DNA from: Vibrio metschnikovii CIP 69.14
GTDB taxonomy: Bacteria; Pseudomonadota; Gammaproteobacteria; Enterobacterales; Vibrionaceae
DNA: 64,000 nt
Direction of reading: 5' to 3'
Assembly (NCBI RefSeq): GCF_000176155.1
Contig: NZ_ACZO01000006.1
Coordinates: 310,001-374,000, forward strand
Part shown: one piece after another, positions 27,218-36,873 of the stretch
How the letters are laid out: every line of letters begins with the position of its first letter
Position numbering within the stretch: position 1 is the stretch's first letter
Made by a program: the position numbers and the translations under genes
The notes under the pieces: generated by a model
Database searches by the model: none
Told to the model about the DNA's origin: nothing
Seen by the model: the letters and a program-made list of their open reading frames with translations, nothing else

Positions 27218-28219
27218 ATGAGTTTGCACCTTTCCAATGTCATTTTGCATCAATTATGCAAAAACGATAACGATGAGTTAATGGTTAATTACCGAACTCA
27301 ATCGCTTGATAATGATACCTCAACCGAAAACTTAGTTTCTGAGTTACATCGCGTGTTTAATGCAAAAGCGGGAAAGGGCTTTGGCTCTTTTAAAGCGGAC
27401 AGTGATGTACAACGCTGGTTACAGGCGTTGCGAAAAGGAGAACAAGACTTTTACACTTTCTCACAACAAAGCGCCGAGCGTCTTAAACAAGAGTTGATTA
27501 AGTATCCTTTTGCTGACGAAGGTATTTTGGTGTTGGCGGAATACCAATCTCTAGCGACTCACTTTTTGTTTATTGGCTTATTACCGCTCAATCAAAGCTT
27601 AAAAGTGACCGAGGGGTTAGACATCAGTGCTACCGATTATCTTGATATCAATAAAATGGATATTGCCGCGCGGGTCGATCTGTCGAGTTTTGAAACGGAT
27701 AAATCCTCTAATCGCTACCTGTCTTATATTAAAGGGCGAGTCGGGCGTAAAGTGTCTGACTTTTTCTTAGACTTTTTACAAGCTGAGGTCGGGCTTGATC
27801 CGAAACAGCAAAACCAAGTATTGATGCAAGCGGTAGAAGACTTTTGTAGTGATGCCAAACTTGAAAAAGAAGAAGCGATTAGCTACAAAAAACAGGTCTA
27901 TGACTACTGTAATGATCAGATCAAATCCGGCGATGAAGTTCAAGTTAAAGAACTATCCAGTGAATTACCTGCCAGTCATGAAGGGACCAGCTTCTTGGAA
28001 TTTACTCGTGAGCATGGTTACCAACTGGAAGAAAGCTTTCCTGGTGATCGCGCAACGGTACGCAAACTCACCAAGTATGTAGGAGCGGGTGGTGGATTGA
28101 ACATCAGCTTTGATAGTTTGTTAATGGGGGAACGTATCTTTTATGATCCGGAAACGGACACATTGACGATTAAAGGTACGCCACCGAATCTACGCGATCA
28201 GTTAACTAGAAAAAGCTAA
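27218..28219 (+). CDS. yejK: Nucleoid-associated protein YejK (NdpA)
   Basis: A 333-residue nucleoid-associated protein (37-kDa nucleoid protein family). The opening MSLHLSNVILHQLCKNDNDEL, central YLSYIKGRVGRKVSDFFLDFL and C-terminal AGGGLNISFDSLLMGERIFYDPETDTLTIKGTP-type blocks are typical. It is divergent from yejL. A bidirectional terminator follows at 28257-28297. Confidence 0.95.
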   Translation: MSLHLSNVILHQLCKNDNDELMVNYRTQSLDNDTSTENLVSELHRVFNAKAGKGFGSFKADSDVQRWLQALRKGEQDFYTFSQQSAERLKQELIKYPFADEGILVLAEYQSLATHFLFIGLLPLNQSLKVTEGLDISATDYLDINKMDIAARVDLSSFETDKSSNRYLSYIKGRVGRKVSDFFLDFLQAEVGLDPKQQNQVLMQAVEDFCSDAKLEKEEAISYKKQVYDYCNDQIKSGDEVQVKELSSELPASHEGTSFLEFTREHGYQLEESFPGDRATVRKLTKYVGAGGGLNISFDSLLMGERIFYDPETDTLTIKGTPPNLRDQLTRKS

Positions 28220-28256
28220 TCATTTCAGGCGTACTGATTTATTAACCAGCAATACC

Positions 28257-28297
28257 AAAAAGAAAAGGAGCATACCATGTGCTCCTTTTCTTTTTTT
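28257..28297. terminator. Bidirectional terminator between yejK and nhaC
   Basis: Stem AGAAAAGGAGCA / TGCTCCTTTTCT with loop TACCATG, and T-runs on both strands. Confidence 0.9.
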
Positions 28298-28317
28298 GGA
28301 TAGTAGAGACAGTCGTA

Positions 28318-29760
28318 TTAAACCGATTGACGTTGAACCACAACTTCTTCGTCAGTTAACTCCTCATTCGCTGTCGCAGTTGGCTCACATTTATCGACGA
28401 ACCACCCCATATAAGAGGTAAAAATCGTGACAATTATGCAAACAAAGCTTAACCACATGAATGGCGCATAAGATAAGGTTGCGACGCCCAAGATACTGGC
28501 CATATAAATACCATTATCACTCCAAGGCACCATTCCAGACGTTAGCGTGCCACCAAACTCGGCATTGCGTGACAAATTCTTACGTTGATAGCCTAATCGG
28601 TCATAATTTTTGGCACAAATTTTTGGTGTCAGGATGAGTGAAACATACATCGCGGAACCAAAGACGTTACCCATAAAAGCCGTACCAATAGTACTGGTTG
28701 CTAATGAACCGCTATTGGTGACGCGGCGCTCAAATAATTTGGCAATCGTTTCGAGTACGCCGACTTTATCCAATAAGCCACCAAAGCCGAGACCAAAGAT
28801 GATCACTGCAACGGATCCCAACATCGAAGACATACCGCCTCGGTTGAGAATTGAGTCAATAAAATCAACACCTGATGTGATACTAAATGGAGCCCAAGCA
28901 GTATTAAATGCAGGTAAGAAATCGACTTCTTGAATCATGACTGCCCAGATAATACCTAACAATGAACCAAAGCTAATCACAGGAAACGAAGGCATACGTA
29001 AGGCGAGTAAACCAAGGACGATCAGTACAGGAATGAAAGAGTAAGGGGTAATATAAAACTGGGTTTCCATTGCGGTGATGACCGATTGCACTTGTGACAT
29101 ATCGACGTTACCCGCGTAATGAAAACCAAATAGGGTAAACATGATGCCGGTAATCACATAACTGATCAGAGCAATCGGTAGCATGCCTTTAATGTGTTCC
29201 ATCACTTCGACGTTAGACATCGAAGAAGCCAGAATCACCGAGTCAGACAGTGGCGACATTTTATCGCCAAAATAACAGCCCGATAATACTGCGCCAGCGG
29301 TGACGGGAGCAGGAACGCCAAGACCTTGACCGATGCCCATCATCGCAATCCCAGCCGTACCTGCCGCTCCCCAAGATGTCCCTGTAGCCAATGCCGTTAA
29401 GGAACAGATCACCATCGTGGCAAGTAGGAAAATAGAAGGGTGAATGGCTTGTAGGCCATAGTAGATAATGGTTGGTACGATGCCGCCAGCAATCCAAGTG
29501 CCGACTAAAGCACCGACGGCAAGCAGAATCAAGACTGCCCCTAAGCCGTTAGAGATACCGGTTAACGCGGCTTTTTCCAGCTCTTTATACTGGTGTCCGA
29601 GGCGAACCCCTAATCCCATAATGATAAACCAGCCAATATAAAGTGCTAATTGAATGGGTAAATCAAGTTGAGCGGTAAAAGAAAATGCTAATAATAAAAA
29701 CAGCCCCAGTGCGACAATAACTTGTAACAAACTGGGTAAGCGTGTGGGGGCTTGTGTCAT
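28318..29760 (-). CDS. nhaC: Na+/H+ antiporter NhaC family
   Basis: A 480-residue membrane protein with about 11-12 hydrophobic segments. Characteristic blocks are ATGTSWGAAGTAGIAMMGIG, SGCYFGDKMSPLSDSVILAS and MSSMLGSVAVIIFGLGFGGLLDKVG, which are those of NhaC-type antiporters. It probably exports Na+ in exchange for H+, which suits a marine or brackish bacterium. Its upstream region is separated from asd by an ISAs1-family insertion. The start is the ATG at 29760. A weak GAGG-like site lies upstream. Confidence 0.92.
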   Translation of the reverse strand: MTQAPTRLPSLLQVIVALGLFLLLAFSFTAQLDLPIQLALYIGWFIIMGLGVRLGHQYKELEKAALTGISNGLGAVLILLAVGALVGTWIAGGIVPTIIYYGLQAIHPSIFLLATMVICSLTALATGTSWGAAGTAGIAMMGIGQGLGVPAPVTAGAVLSGCYFGDKMSPLSDSVILASSMSNVEVMEHIKGMLPIALISYVITGIMFTLFGFHYAGNVDMSQVQSVITAMETQFYITPYSFIPVLIVLGLLALRMPSFPVISFGSLLGIIWAVMIQEVDFLPAFNTAWAPFSITSGVDFIDSILNRGGMSSMLGSVAVIIFGLGFGGLLDKVGVLETIAKLFERRVTNSGSLATSTIGTAFMGNVFGSAMYVSLILTPKICAKNYDRLGYQRKNLSRNAEFGGTLTSGMVPWSDNGIYMASILGVATLSYAPFMWLSFVCIIVTIFTSYMGWFVDKCEPTATANEELTDEEVVVQRQSV

Positions 29761-29869
29761 GTTTAGAACCTCGAGTTCGATGATATTACCAAGGAGAGGT
29801 AAGCATCCTTATTATTTGGCTGCGACTTTACATGAAATGTTGTTACATATCGAACTTAAAGCGAGTTGT

Positions 29870-29884
29870 TGTGATTTGTATCAG
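29870..29884 (+). repeat. Left direct repeat flanking the ISAs1-family element
   Basis: TGTGATTTGTATCAG, identical to 31209-31223. It contains the palindrome TGAT-TTGT-ATCA, which resembles CRP or FNR sites. Confidence 0.85.
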
Positions 29885-31208
29885 GGAAATCGCATGAATA
29901 TGCCTATTTTTAAAGGGTTTTCGTCAAATTAGTGCCTTCTAATTTACAAGGTATTTCTTTAGCATCCATCACAATATTGGAAACTCATTAAGGATCAATT
30001 TGTAGATCATTTTGAGTGTTTTTTAATGGTTCTGTACTTAAACGGAGCCAAATTATGACGACAATAACGAACCCATTTATGCATTTCGAAGTGATAAAAG
30101 ATTACCGTCAAGCCGCTAAGGTAGAACACAAATTGTCAGACATTATTTTGTTGACGATCTGTGGTGTGCTCTCCGGCTTTGATACCTGGGAAGGTATCTG
30201 TGATTTTGGTGAAAGCCGAACCGATTTTCTTAAATCATTGGGTGATTTTGAGAATGGTATTCCGTCGTCAGATACCATCGCTCGCGTTATGGGGATGGTG
30301 AGCCCGTCAGCGATGCAAAAAGCGTTCATTAGTTGGATGAAAGATTGTCATCAAATCACAGATGGCGAAGTGGTTGCAATCGATGGTAAAACCGTTCGCG
30401 GCTCTTATAACAAATCTGAAGAACGCTCTGCAATTCATATGGTCAATGCATTTGCAACCGCACAAGGGCTTTGTCTTGGTCAATCTAAGGTGAATGCAAA
30501 AACCAATGAAATCACAGAAATACCTAAGTTGTTGGAATTGCTAAATATTTCTGGTTGTTTGGTGACGATTGATGCTATGGGTTGTCAAAGAAAAATCGCG
30601 CAAAAGATAATCGATAAAAATGCCGATTACTTACTTGCTGTAAAGGGAAACCAAGGCTCGTTAGAGAAAGCAATAGGTGAGTTTTATCGCCCTTCGATGT
30701 TGCAGGAGTTTGCAGAGGGCGACAGTTATGCGAGCCAAGAAAAAGGGCATGGCCGCGAGGAAACACGCTGTGCATTAGTCACGCATGAGTTGTCATTTTT
30801 AGGTGATTTAGAGCTTGAATGGCCAAACCTGAAAAGTGTCGGCATCATGGTCAACATGCGTAAAACAGAAGAGCGTGCGACAGAGCAAGATATGTCTGTC
30901 CGCTTCTACATCAGCTCGAAAAAACTCAGTGCGAAAGAGTTACATGATGCAACGCGTTCTCACTGGGGAATTGAGTCGATGCACTGGCAACTTGATGTTA
31001 CTTTTAGAGAAGATGCATGTCGCATTCGAGTCGATGATCGCGCAGAGGCTTTTTCAAGGATCAGGCAAGTATGTTTGAACCTTTTAAAGCAAGAAACGAG
31101 CTTTAAGGGAGGCATTCAACGCAAACGAATGAAGTGCGCGATGGATGTGGAGTACTTAGGTAAGGTACTTGGAGCCCTTGAATGACGGGGGTATTCATGC
31201 GATTTCCG
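29884..31208 (+). mobile_element. ISAs1-family insertion sequence
   Basis: An element of about 1.32 kb with terminal inverted repeats whose perfect core is GGAAATCGCATGAATA (29885-29900, and its complement ending at 31207). Imperfect matches continue inward. The flanking direct repeat is 14-15 bp, longer than the 8-10 bp I would expect for this family. The transposase gene is full length. The element separates nhaC from asd without cutting either coding sequence. Confidence 0.9.
30055..31185 (+). CDS. ISAs1-family transposase
   Basis: A 376-residue DDE transposase (H-repeat type). Motifs include the N-terminal HFEVIKDYRQAAKVEHKLSD, VVAIDGKTVRGSY (first Asp), LVTIDAMGCQ (second Asp) and SHWGIESMHWQLDVTF (Glu). 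The ATG at 30055 has GGAG upstream and gives the usual MTTITNPF-type start. An ORF extension to 30016 is not needed. The frame is intact. Confidence 0.94.
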   Translation: MTTITNPFMHFEVIKDYRQAAKVEHKLSDIILLTICGVLSGFDTWEGICDFGESRTDFLKSLGDFENGIPSSDTIARVMGMVSPSAMQKAFISWMKDCHQITDGEVVAIDGKTVRGSYNKSEERSAIHMVNAFATAQGLCLGQSKVNAKTNEITEIPKLLELLNISGCLVTIDAMGCQRKIAQKIIDKNADYLLAVKGNQGSLEKAIGEFYRPSMLQEFAEGDSYASQEKGHGREETRCALVTHELSFLGDLELEWPNLKSVGIMVNMRKTEERATEQDMSVRFYISSKKLSAKELHDATRSHWGIESMHWQLDVTFREDACRIRVDDRAEAFSRIRQVCLNLLKQETSFKGGIQRKRMKCAMDVEYLGKVLGALE

Positions 31209-31223
31209 TGTGATTTGTATCAG
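31209..31223 (+). repeat. Right direct repeat flanking the ISAs1-family element
   Basis: TGTGATTTGTATCAG, an exact copy of 29870-29884. Confidence 0.85.
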
Positions 31224-31449
31224 TTAAAAACATTGCTGTAGTGTTAAATGTTGTTTTTTGGAAAAATTAATGAAATGAAACAGTTTGTAGCATGAAATTA
31301 TTGTGTTGCAAGATCTGAGTGATTAAGTGAAGTTTTAATTAATAAACGCTAAAAAACGCCAAGTTAGACTTTTTCAGGGGTTGAACTTAAATCGACGATA
31401 AAGCACAGTAGATAACATGACATTCTATCATTGCCGCTAGGAGTGATAG

Positions 31450-31482
31450 ATGAGATTTTTATTTGAACACACGGAGAAGTAG
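31450..31482 (+). CDS. Possible asd leader peptide
   Basis: A 10-codon frame, [10 protein letters not shown], with a strong TAGGAG six bases upstream (31438-31443) and a TAG stop four bases before the asd ATG. The ribosome binding site sits in the loop of a CTATCA/TGATAG hairpin (31425-31449). It may couple or regulate asd translation. Short frames with good ribosome sites also arise by chance, so this is tentative. Confidence 0.3.
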   Translation: MRFLFEHTEK

Positions 31483-31486
31483 TGCG

Positions 31487-32602
31487 ATGAGAGTAGGTTT
31501 AGTTGGTTGGCGTGGCATGGTTGGTTCTGTGTTAATGCAGCGCATGGTCGAAGAAAGAGATTTCGATGTCATTGAGCCAGTATTCTACAGTACGTCACAA
31601 ATTGGTATTGCAGCCCCTAACTTGGGGAAAGACGCTGGAATGCTGCAAGATGCCTATGATATTGACAGTTTGAAGCAGTTAGATGTCATCATCACTTGTC
31701 AAGGTGGTGCCTATACGGAAAAGGTTTATCCTGCTTTGCGCCAAGCGGGATGGAAAGGGTATTGGATTGATGCGGCCTCTACGTTGAGAATGGATCCTGA
31801 AGCGATTATCACCCTCGATCCTGTCAATTTAGCGCAGATTCAGCAAGGTATTCATCAAGGTACAACCACGTTTGTGGGTGGTAACTGCACGGTTAGTTTG
31901 ATGCTCATGGGGTTGGGTGGCTTGTATGAAAAAGGCTTGGTTGAATGGACCAGTGCAATGACTTATCAGGCAGCCTCTGGGGCAGGAGCACAAAACATGC
32001 GTGAATTAATTTCACAAATGGGTGTGATTAACGATGCGGTTAGCTCTGAATTAGCCAATCCCTCAAGCTCGATTTTAGATATTGATCAAAAAGTAGCAGA
32101 AACCATGCGTTCGGCGTCGTTTCCCACCGATCAATTTGGTGTGCCTCTCGCGGGTTCATTAATTCCATGGATTGATGTCAAACGTGACAACGGACAAAGT
32201 AAAGAAGAGTGGAAAGCTGGCGTTGAAGCCAACAAAATTTTGGGCTTACAGAATACTCCGATCCCAATTGATGGTACTTGTGTACGTATTGGTGCGATGC
32301 GTTGTCATTCACAAGCGCTGACGATTAAATTGAAACAAAATATCCCACTTGATGAAATTGAAGAGATTATTGCCTCCCATAACCAATGGGTTAAAGTTGT
32401 TCCTAATGAACGCGATATCACTGCGCGTGATTTGAGCCCGGCGAAAGTCACCGGAACGTTATCGATCCCTGTTGGACGTTTACGCAAAATGTCGATGGGG
32501 GATGACTTCTTGAATGCCTTTACCGTTGGCGATCAGTTGTTATGGGGAGCGGCTGAGCCACTTCGTCGTACATTACGAATTATTCTGGCTGAGAAACAAT
32601 AA
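31487..32602 (+). CDS. asd: Aspartate-semialdehyde dehydrogenase
   Basis: Makes aspartate semialdehyde from aspartyl phosphate with NADPH, the branch point for lysine, diaminopimelate, threonine and methionine. The 371 residues begin with the Rossmann motif [14 protein letters not shown]. The catalytic cysteine lies in [10 protein letters not shown] (C134) and the histidine in [11 protein letters not shown]. The ATG at 31487 follows GGAG. A frame extension to a TTG at 31463 is unlikely. Length fits the enterobacterial/Vibrio type. A terminator follows. Confidence 0.96.
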   Translation: MRVGLVGWRGMVGSVLMQRMVEERDFDVIEPVFYSTSQIGIAAPNLGKDAGMLQDAYDIDSLKQLDVIITCQGGAYTEKVYPALRQAGWKGYWIDAASTLRMDPEAIITLDPVNLAQIQQGIHQGTTTFVGGNCTVSLMLMGLGGLYEKGLVEWTSAMTYQAASGAGAQNMRELISQMGVINDAVSSELANPSSSILDIDQKVAETMRSASFPTDQFGVPLAGSLIPWIDVKRDNGQSKEEWKAGVEANKILGLQNTPIPIDGTCVRIGAMRCHSQALTIKLKQNIPLDEIEEIIASHNQWVKVVPNERDITARDLSPAKVTGTLSIPVGRLRKMSMGDDFLNAFTVGDQLLWGAAEPLRRTLRIILAEKQ

Positions 32603-32635
32603 GTCAGCGTTAAGTCATCAAACCATACTTCGTCA

Positions 32636-32667
32636 AGCGAAAACACCGATGTGTTTTCGCTTTTTTA
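32636..32667 (+). terminator. Terminator after asd
   Basis: An 11-bp perfect stem AGCGAAAACAC / GTGTTTTCGCT with loop CGAT is followed by TTTTTT. It may also serve the convergent ychE gene. Confidence 0.9.
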
Positions 32668-32697
32668 TGTCTTTTGATTGATGTTTAGTGATTACCG

Positions 32698-33333
32698 TTA
32701 GGCCAAACCAGGAAATAAATTACGTAAGCCGTTAGCAATAAACTCGATGCCAAGTGCGCCAAGAATCAGTCCCATGATCCGAGTAATGACGTTAATACCC
32801 GTTTGGCCGAGTAAACGCACAATGTAAGGAGCGGAACGAAACAGCAACCAAGAACCCAGACTAAAAACCACAATAGTTAAGGCAATGCCTATCGTATCAA
32901 ACATACTTGGATAGCGTGAGCTATAGACGATGGTTGAACTGATTGCACCAGGTCCGGCCATTAAAGGCATCGCCAGTGGAACAACACCAATCTGTTCTCG
33001 ACTGATGTATTCTGATTTTTCTTGCTTGTTTTGTTTATCCTCACCCAGTTTTCCGCTCATCATTGAAAAAGCAATGCTCAGTAACAGCAAACCACCTGCC
33101 ACTCGGAATGAATCCAGTGAGATACTGAACATATCGAGTAGAACTTGCCCTGCAAGTAAGGCGGTAATTAAGATCACGGCGACAGCAATATTGGCCGTGG
33201 CTGCAGTTTTGTTCTTTTCTTCCAATGTCATATGGCTGGTTAAAGACACAAAAATAGGCATGATGCCAACCGGGTTAACCGCGGCAACCAGTCCTAGAAA
33301 AAATTGCAGGAAAATGGCGAGTTCAAAATGCAT
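32698..33333 (-). CDS. ychE: MarC-family membrane protein YchE
   Basis: A 211-residue protein with six hydrophobic segments. Blocks GLVAAVNPVGIMPIF, MMSGKLGEDKQNKQEKSE, VPLAMPLMAGPGAISSTIV and TGINVITRIMGLILGALGIEFI match E. coli YchE closely. Its function is unresolved, and early drug-resistance claims for MarC proteins are not supported. The start at 33333 fits the family. An upstream frame to 33402 adds 23 unrelated residues. It lies next to adhE, the same neighbour as in E. coli. Confidence 0.92.
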   Translation of the reverse strand: MHFELAIFLQFFLGLVAAVNPVGIMPIFVSLTSHMTLEEKNKTAATANIAVAVILITALLAGQVLLDMFSISLDSFRVAGGLLLLSIAFSMMSGKLGEDKQNKQEKSEYISREQIGVVPLAMPLMAGPGAISSTIVYSSRYPSMFDTIGIALTIVVFSLGSWLLFRSAPYIVRLLGQTGINVITRIMGLILGALGIEFIANGLRNLFPGLA

Positions 33334-33961
33334 TAAAACAGTCTCTGACGATGAGTAAAGTAGATAGGCTAAGATAATGTATGTTAATCGAAACAAAATC
33401 ACGAATGAAAAAAACTAGTTCATGGCTCTCATCATGATTAAGAAAAACTAATCATGGGATCATTGTGATAATGCACTGTTACAAATAATGTGGTCGAGAT
33501 GGGTTTTTAATGATGATTTGTTAACATCCACACAGTTTCTGTAAAAAAAAGCCTAGAGGTTGGAGAGTTAGCTAAGAGTCTATATACTCAAACTGGCACA
33601 TAAAACATTGGCTACAAATGGTAATGTTGTACAAAAATGAAACTTTTTTACAAAATGTTGTACTTTTTCTAGTTTATTGTGTTTGATAGCCTCTTTTTTA
33701 ATCATGTGTTAATTTGTTGTTTTTCTTTGTTAATTCAACTTCTTATGTGTTTTTTTCTGGCTGTGTTTCTTGGGCGGTGCTATTTAGTTTTTGAGAACTG
33801 ATCTGAGTCAATTTTTTTCAAACCATGAAAGATTATACTCAGTTCTGAAAGCAATTTACTAAGTCTGTCGTTACTTAAGCTATTGTGAGACCAAAATAAA
33901 ACTGAGAGACAGCAAGCTTAATAAAGAGTTTTTAACATTTTTCTATTTTAGGAGATTCACT
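33334..33961. other. Long non-coding leader region upstream of adhE
   Basis: About 600 bases, AT-rich. A 10-bp direct repeat AATGTTGTAC occurs at 33623-33632 and 33654-33663, 31 bp apart. An inverted repeat AGAACTGA / TCAGTTCT lies at 33794-33801 and 33839-33846. These are candidate regulatory elements for adhE, which is usually under redox control. No gene is seen. Confidence 0.55.
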
Positions 33962-36634
33962 ATGCCGGTAACTAATTTGGCTGAACTTGATGCTCTTGTG
34001 GCTCGCGTTAAAGCGGCACAAGCAGAATTTGCAACTTACTCTCAAGAGCAAGTTGATAAAATTTTCCGTGCAGCATCTTTAGCCGCAAACCAAGCCCGTA
34101 TTCCTCTCGCGCAACAAGCGGTGGCAGAATCAGGCATGGGTATTGTTGAAGATAAAGTAATTAAAAACCACTTTGCTTCAGAGTTTATCTATAACAAATA
34201 CAAAGATGAAAAAACCTGTGGTGTACTTGAAGAAGATGAAAGTCTAGGCACGATGACGATTGCAGAGCCTGTTGGTATCATCTGTGGTATTGTCCCAACG
34301 ACTAACCCGACTTCAACCGCGATTTTCAAATCACTCATCTCTTTAAAAACGCGTAACGGTATTATCTTCTCGCCACACCCACGTGCGAAAAATTCAACCA
34401 ATGACGCAGCGAAACTCGTTCTTGATGCTGCGGTAGCTGCCGGTGCACCGAAAGACATTATCGGTTGGATTGACCAACCTTCTGTTGAGCTTTCTAACGC
34501 CTTAATGAAACACGAAGGTATTGCACTGATCCTTGCTACTGGTGGCCCAGGCATGGTGAAAGCGGCTTACTCTTCTGGTAAACCGGCTATCGGTGTTGGT
34601 GCCGGTAACGTGCCTGTTGTAATCGATGAAACTGCGGATATTAAACGCGCAGTCGCTTCAGTTTTGATGTCAAAAACGTTTGATAACGGTGTGGTTTGTG
34701 CTTCTGAGCAAGCGGTTATCGTAATGGATGAAGTTTACGATGAAGTGAAAGAGCGTTTCGCGACTCATAAAGCTCACGTATTAAGTAAAGCCGATGCAGA
34801 TAAAGTACGCAAAGTCCTCCTGATCGATGGTGCGTTAAACGCGAAAATCGTTGGTCAACCAGCGACAGCGATTGCTGAAATGGCGGGTGTTAAAGTACCT
34901 GCGGATACCAAAATTCTAGTCGGTGAAGGTATCGGTGAAGTGTCTTACGATGACGAGTTTGCTCATGAGAAACTATCGCCAACGCTAGGCATGTTCCGTG
35001 CTTCTTCTTTCGAGAATGCCGTAGAGCAAGCGGTTCGAATGGTTGAGATTGGTGGTATCGGTCATACCTCAGGTTTATACACCAACCAAGATATTAATGC
35101 AGACCGTATTCGTTACTTCGGTGACAAAATGAAAACGGCTCGTATTTTGATCAATATTCCAACCACTCACGGTGGTATTGGTGACTTGTATAACTTTAAC
35201 GTAGCACCGTCTTTGACTCTGGGCTGTGGTTCTTGGGGTGGTAACTCTATCTCTGAGAACGTGGGTCCTAAGCACCTAATCAACAAGAAAACTGTTGCTA
35301 AGCGAGCTGAAAATATGTTGTGGCACAAACTCCCTAAATCAATCTACTTCCGTCGTGGTAGCTTGCCAATCGCACTGAGCGATCTTGAAGGTAAAAAACG
35401 TGCCTTCTTAGTAACAGACCGTTTCCTATTCAATAACGGTTACACTGACGAATTGGTTAGCATGCTCAAAGCATTGGGTATGGAAGTACAAACGTTCTTT
35501 GATGTTGAAGCTGATCCAACGCTATCGGTAGTAGAGAAGGGTGCTGAAGCGATGAAGAGCTTCCAGCCTGATGTGATTATTGCCCTTGGTGGTGGTTCAC
35601 CGATGGATGCTGCGAAGATCATGTGGGTAATGTACGAGCACCCAGAAACTCACTTCGAAGAGCTCGCAATGCGCTTTATGGACATCCGTAAACGTATTTA
35701 CAAGTTCCCGAAAATGGGTCAAAAAGCAGAGCTAGTGTGCATCACCACAACATCTGGTACAGGTTCAGAAGTTACACCATTTGCGGTAGTGACCGACGAC
35801 AAAACTGGTGCTAAGTACCCACTTGCTGACTACGAATTGACCCCTCACATGGCGATCGTTGATGCTAACCTAGTGATGAATATGCCTAAGTCACTGACTG
35901 CCTTTGGTGGATACGATGCGGTAACTCACGCACTAGAAGCTTATGTGTCTGTATTGGCAAACGAATACTCTGATGGTCAGGCTCTACAAGCATTGAAGAT
36001 GCTAAAAGAGTACCTACCTTCAAGTTACAAAAATGGCGCAGCAGACCCAATTGCACGTGAGAAAGTACACAATGCGGCAACTATCGCGGGTATTGCATTT
36101 GCGAACGCCTTCCTTGGGGTATGTCACTCAATGGCACACAACATCGGTGCTGAGTTCCATTTACCACATGGCCTTGCTAACGCGCTATTGATTTCTAACG
36201 TTGTACGTTACAACGCGAACGATAACCCAACTAAGCAAACCGCATTCTCTCAATACGACCGTCCACAAGCTCGTCGTCGTTACGCAGAAGTTGCTGACCA
36301 TCTTGGTTTAAGCCAAGCAGGCGACCGTACAGCACAGAAAATTGAGCGTTTATTAACTTGGTTAGAAGAGCTGAAGAAAGAACTCGATATTCCATTATCG
36401 ATTCAAGCCGCGGGTGTTAATGAAGCTGACTTCCTAGCTAAAATTGATGATTTGTCAGTTCGTTCGTTCGATGACCAATGTACAGGTGCGAACCCACGTT
36501 ACCCACTGATTTCTGAGCTGAAAGAAGTCCTTCTTTGTGCTTATTACGGTAAAGCTTTCGTTGAAGGTGAAACCTTCGAAGGGACGACCGTTATCAAGAA
36601 AAAAGATGACCAAAAGCCAGCCAAGAAAAAGTAA
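33962..36634 (+). CDS. adhE: Bifunctional acetaldehyde-CoA/alcohol dehydrogenase
   Basis: Fermentative enzyme that reduces acetyl-CoA to acetaldehyde and then ethanol, reoxidising NADH. The 890 residues have an N-terminal aldehyde dehydrogenase half with the catalytic cysteine in NGVVCASEQAVI. The C-terminal iron-dependent alcohol dehydrogenase half begins near residue 455. Its metal-binding histidines lie in GVCHSMAHNIGAEFHLPHGLAN. Length and fusion are typical. The ribosome site is AGGAG. The alanine- and lysine-rich tail ends KKKDDQKPAKKK. AdhE forms filaments (spirosomes) in many bacteria. A terminator follows. Confidence 0.97.
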   Translation: MPVTNLAELDALVARVKAAQAEFATYSQEQVDKIFRAASLAANQARIPLAQQAVAESGMGIVEDKVIKNHFASEFIYNKYKDEKTCGVLEEDESLGTMTIAEPVGIICGIVPTTNPTSTAIFKSLISLKTRNGIIFSPHPRAKNSTNDAAKLVLDAAVAAGAPKDIIGWIDQPSVELSNALMKHEGIALILATGGPGMVKAAYSSGKPAIGVGAGNVPVVIDETADIKRAVASVLMSKTFDNGVVCASEQAVIVMDEVYDEVKERFATHKAHVLSKADADKVRKVLLIDGALNAKIVGQPATAIAEMAGVKVPADTKILVGEGIGEVSYDDEFAHEKLSPTLGMFRASSFENAVEQAVRMVEIGGIGHTSGLYTNQDINADRIRYFGDKMKTARILINIPTTHGGIGDLYNFNVAPSLTLGCGSWGGNSISENVGPKHLINKKTVAKRAENMLWHKLPKSIYFRRGSLPIALSDLEGKKRAFLVTDRFLFNNGYTDELVSMLKALGMEVQTFFDVEADPTLSVVEKGAEAMKSFQPDVIIALGGGSPMDAAKIMWVMYEHPETHFEELAMRFMDIRKRIYKFPKMGQKAELVCITTTSGTGSEVTPFAVVTDDKTGAKYPLADYELTPHMAIVDANLVMNMPKSLTAFGGYDAVTHALEAYVSVLANEYSDGQALQALKMLKEYLPSSYKNGAADPIAREKVHNAATIAGIAFANAFLGVCHSMAHNIGAEFHLPHGLANALLISNVVRYNANDNPTKQTAFSQYDRPQARRRYAEVADHLGLSQAGDRTAQKIERLLTWLEELKKELDIPLSIQAAGVNEADFLAKIDDLSVRSFDDQCTGANPRYPLISELKEVLLCAYYGKAFVEGETFEGTTVIKKKDDQKPAKKK

Positions 36635-36686
36635 GCTGAGTTAATGAGAGGTTTTCGCTAGCACGGCGCTTCTCTAATCGAATCGA

Positions 36687-36718
36687 GACCCTACCATAAG
36701 TTATGGTAGGGTCTTTTT
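36687..36718 (+). terminator. Terminator after adhE
   Basis: A 13-bp stem GACCCTACCATAA / TTATGGTAGGGTC with a tiny loop is followed by TTTTT. Confidence 0.92.
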
Positions 36719-36826
36719 ATTGACGGCTATGTTGGGAAGTTTTGTGAATGATTAACCCAATCAATAATCAAGATAGTGACTGATTAACGGAGCGATAGCG
36801 GTGATGACAAGGATGAAAATCTAGGG

Positions 36827-36854
36827 TTGCGTCACTATTTTAGCGCTATATAAT
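36827..36854 (+). promoter_or_regulatory. Promoter of ndh
   Basis: TTGCGT (36827-36832) and a perfect TATAAT (36849-36854) are separated by 16 bp. The start is predicted near 36861, giving a leader of about 200 bases. Confidence 0.7.
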
Positions 36855-36873
36855 GGCCTTCAGCTCAGAAAGC

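Larger units (their letters stand above)
31186..31486. other. Leader region of asd
   Basis: About 300 bases after the transposase stop. They hold the IS right end, the second CRP/FNR-like repeat (31209-31223), an AT-rich promoter region, and a short leader reading frame at 31450-31482. No riboswitch was recognised. Confidence 0.5.

Noticed and set aside
31209..31486. Lysine riboswitch before asd
   Set aside because: None of the conserved L-box blocks is present.
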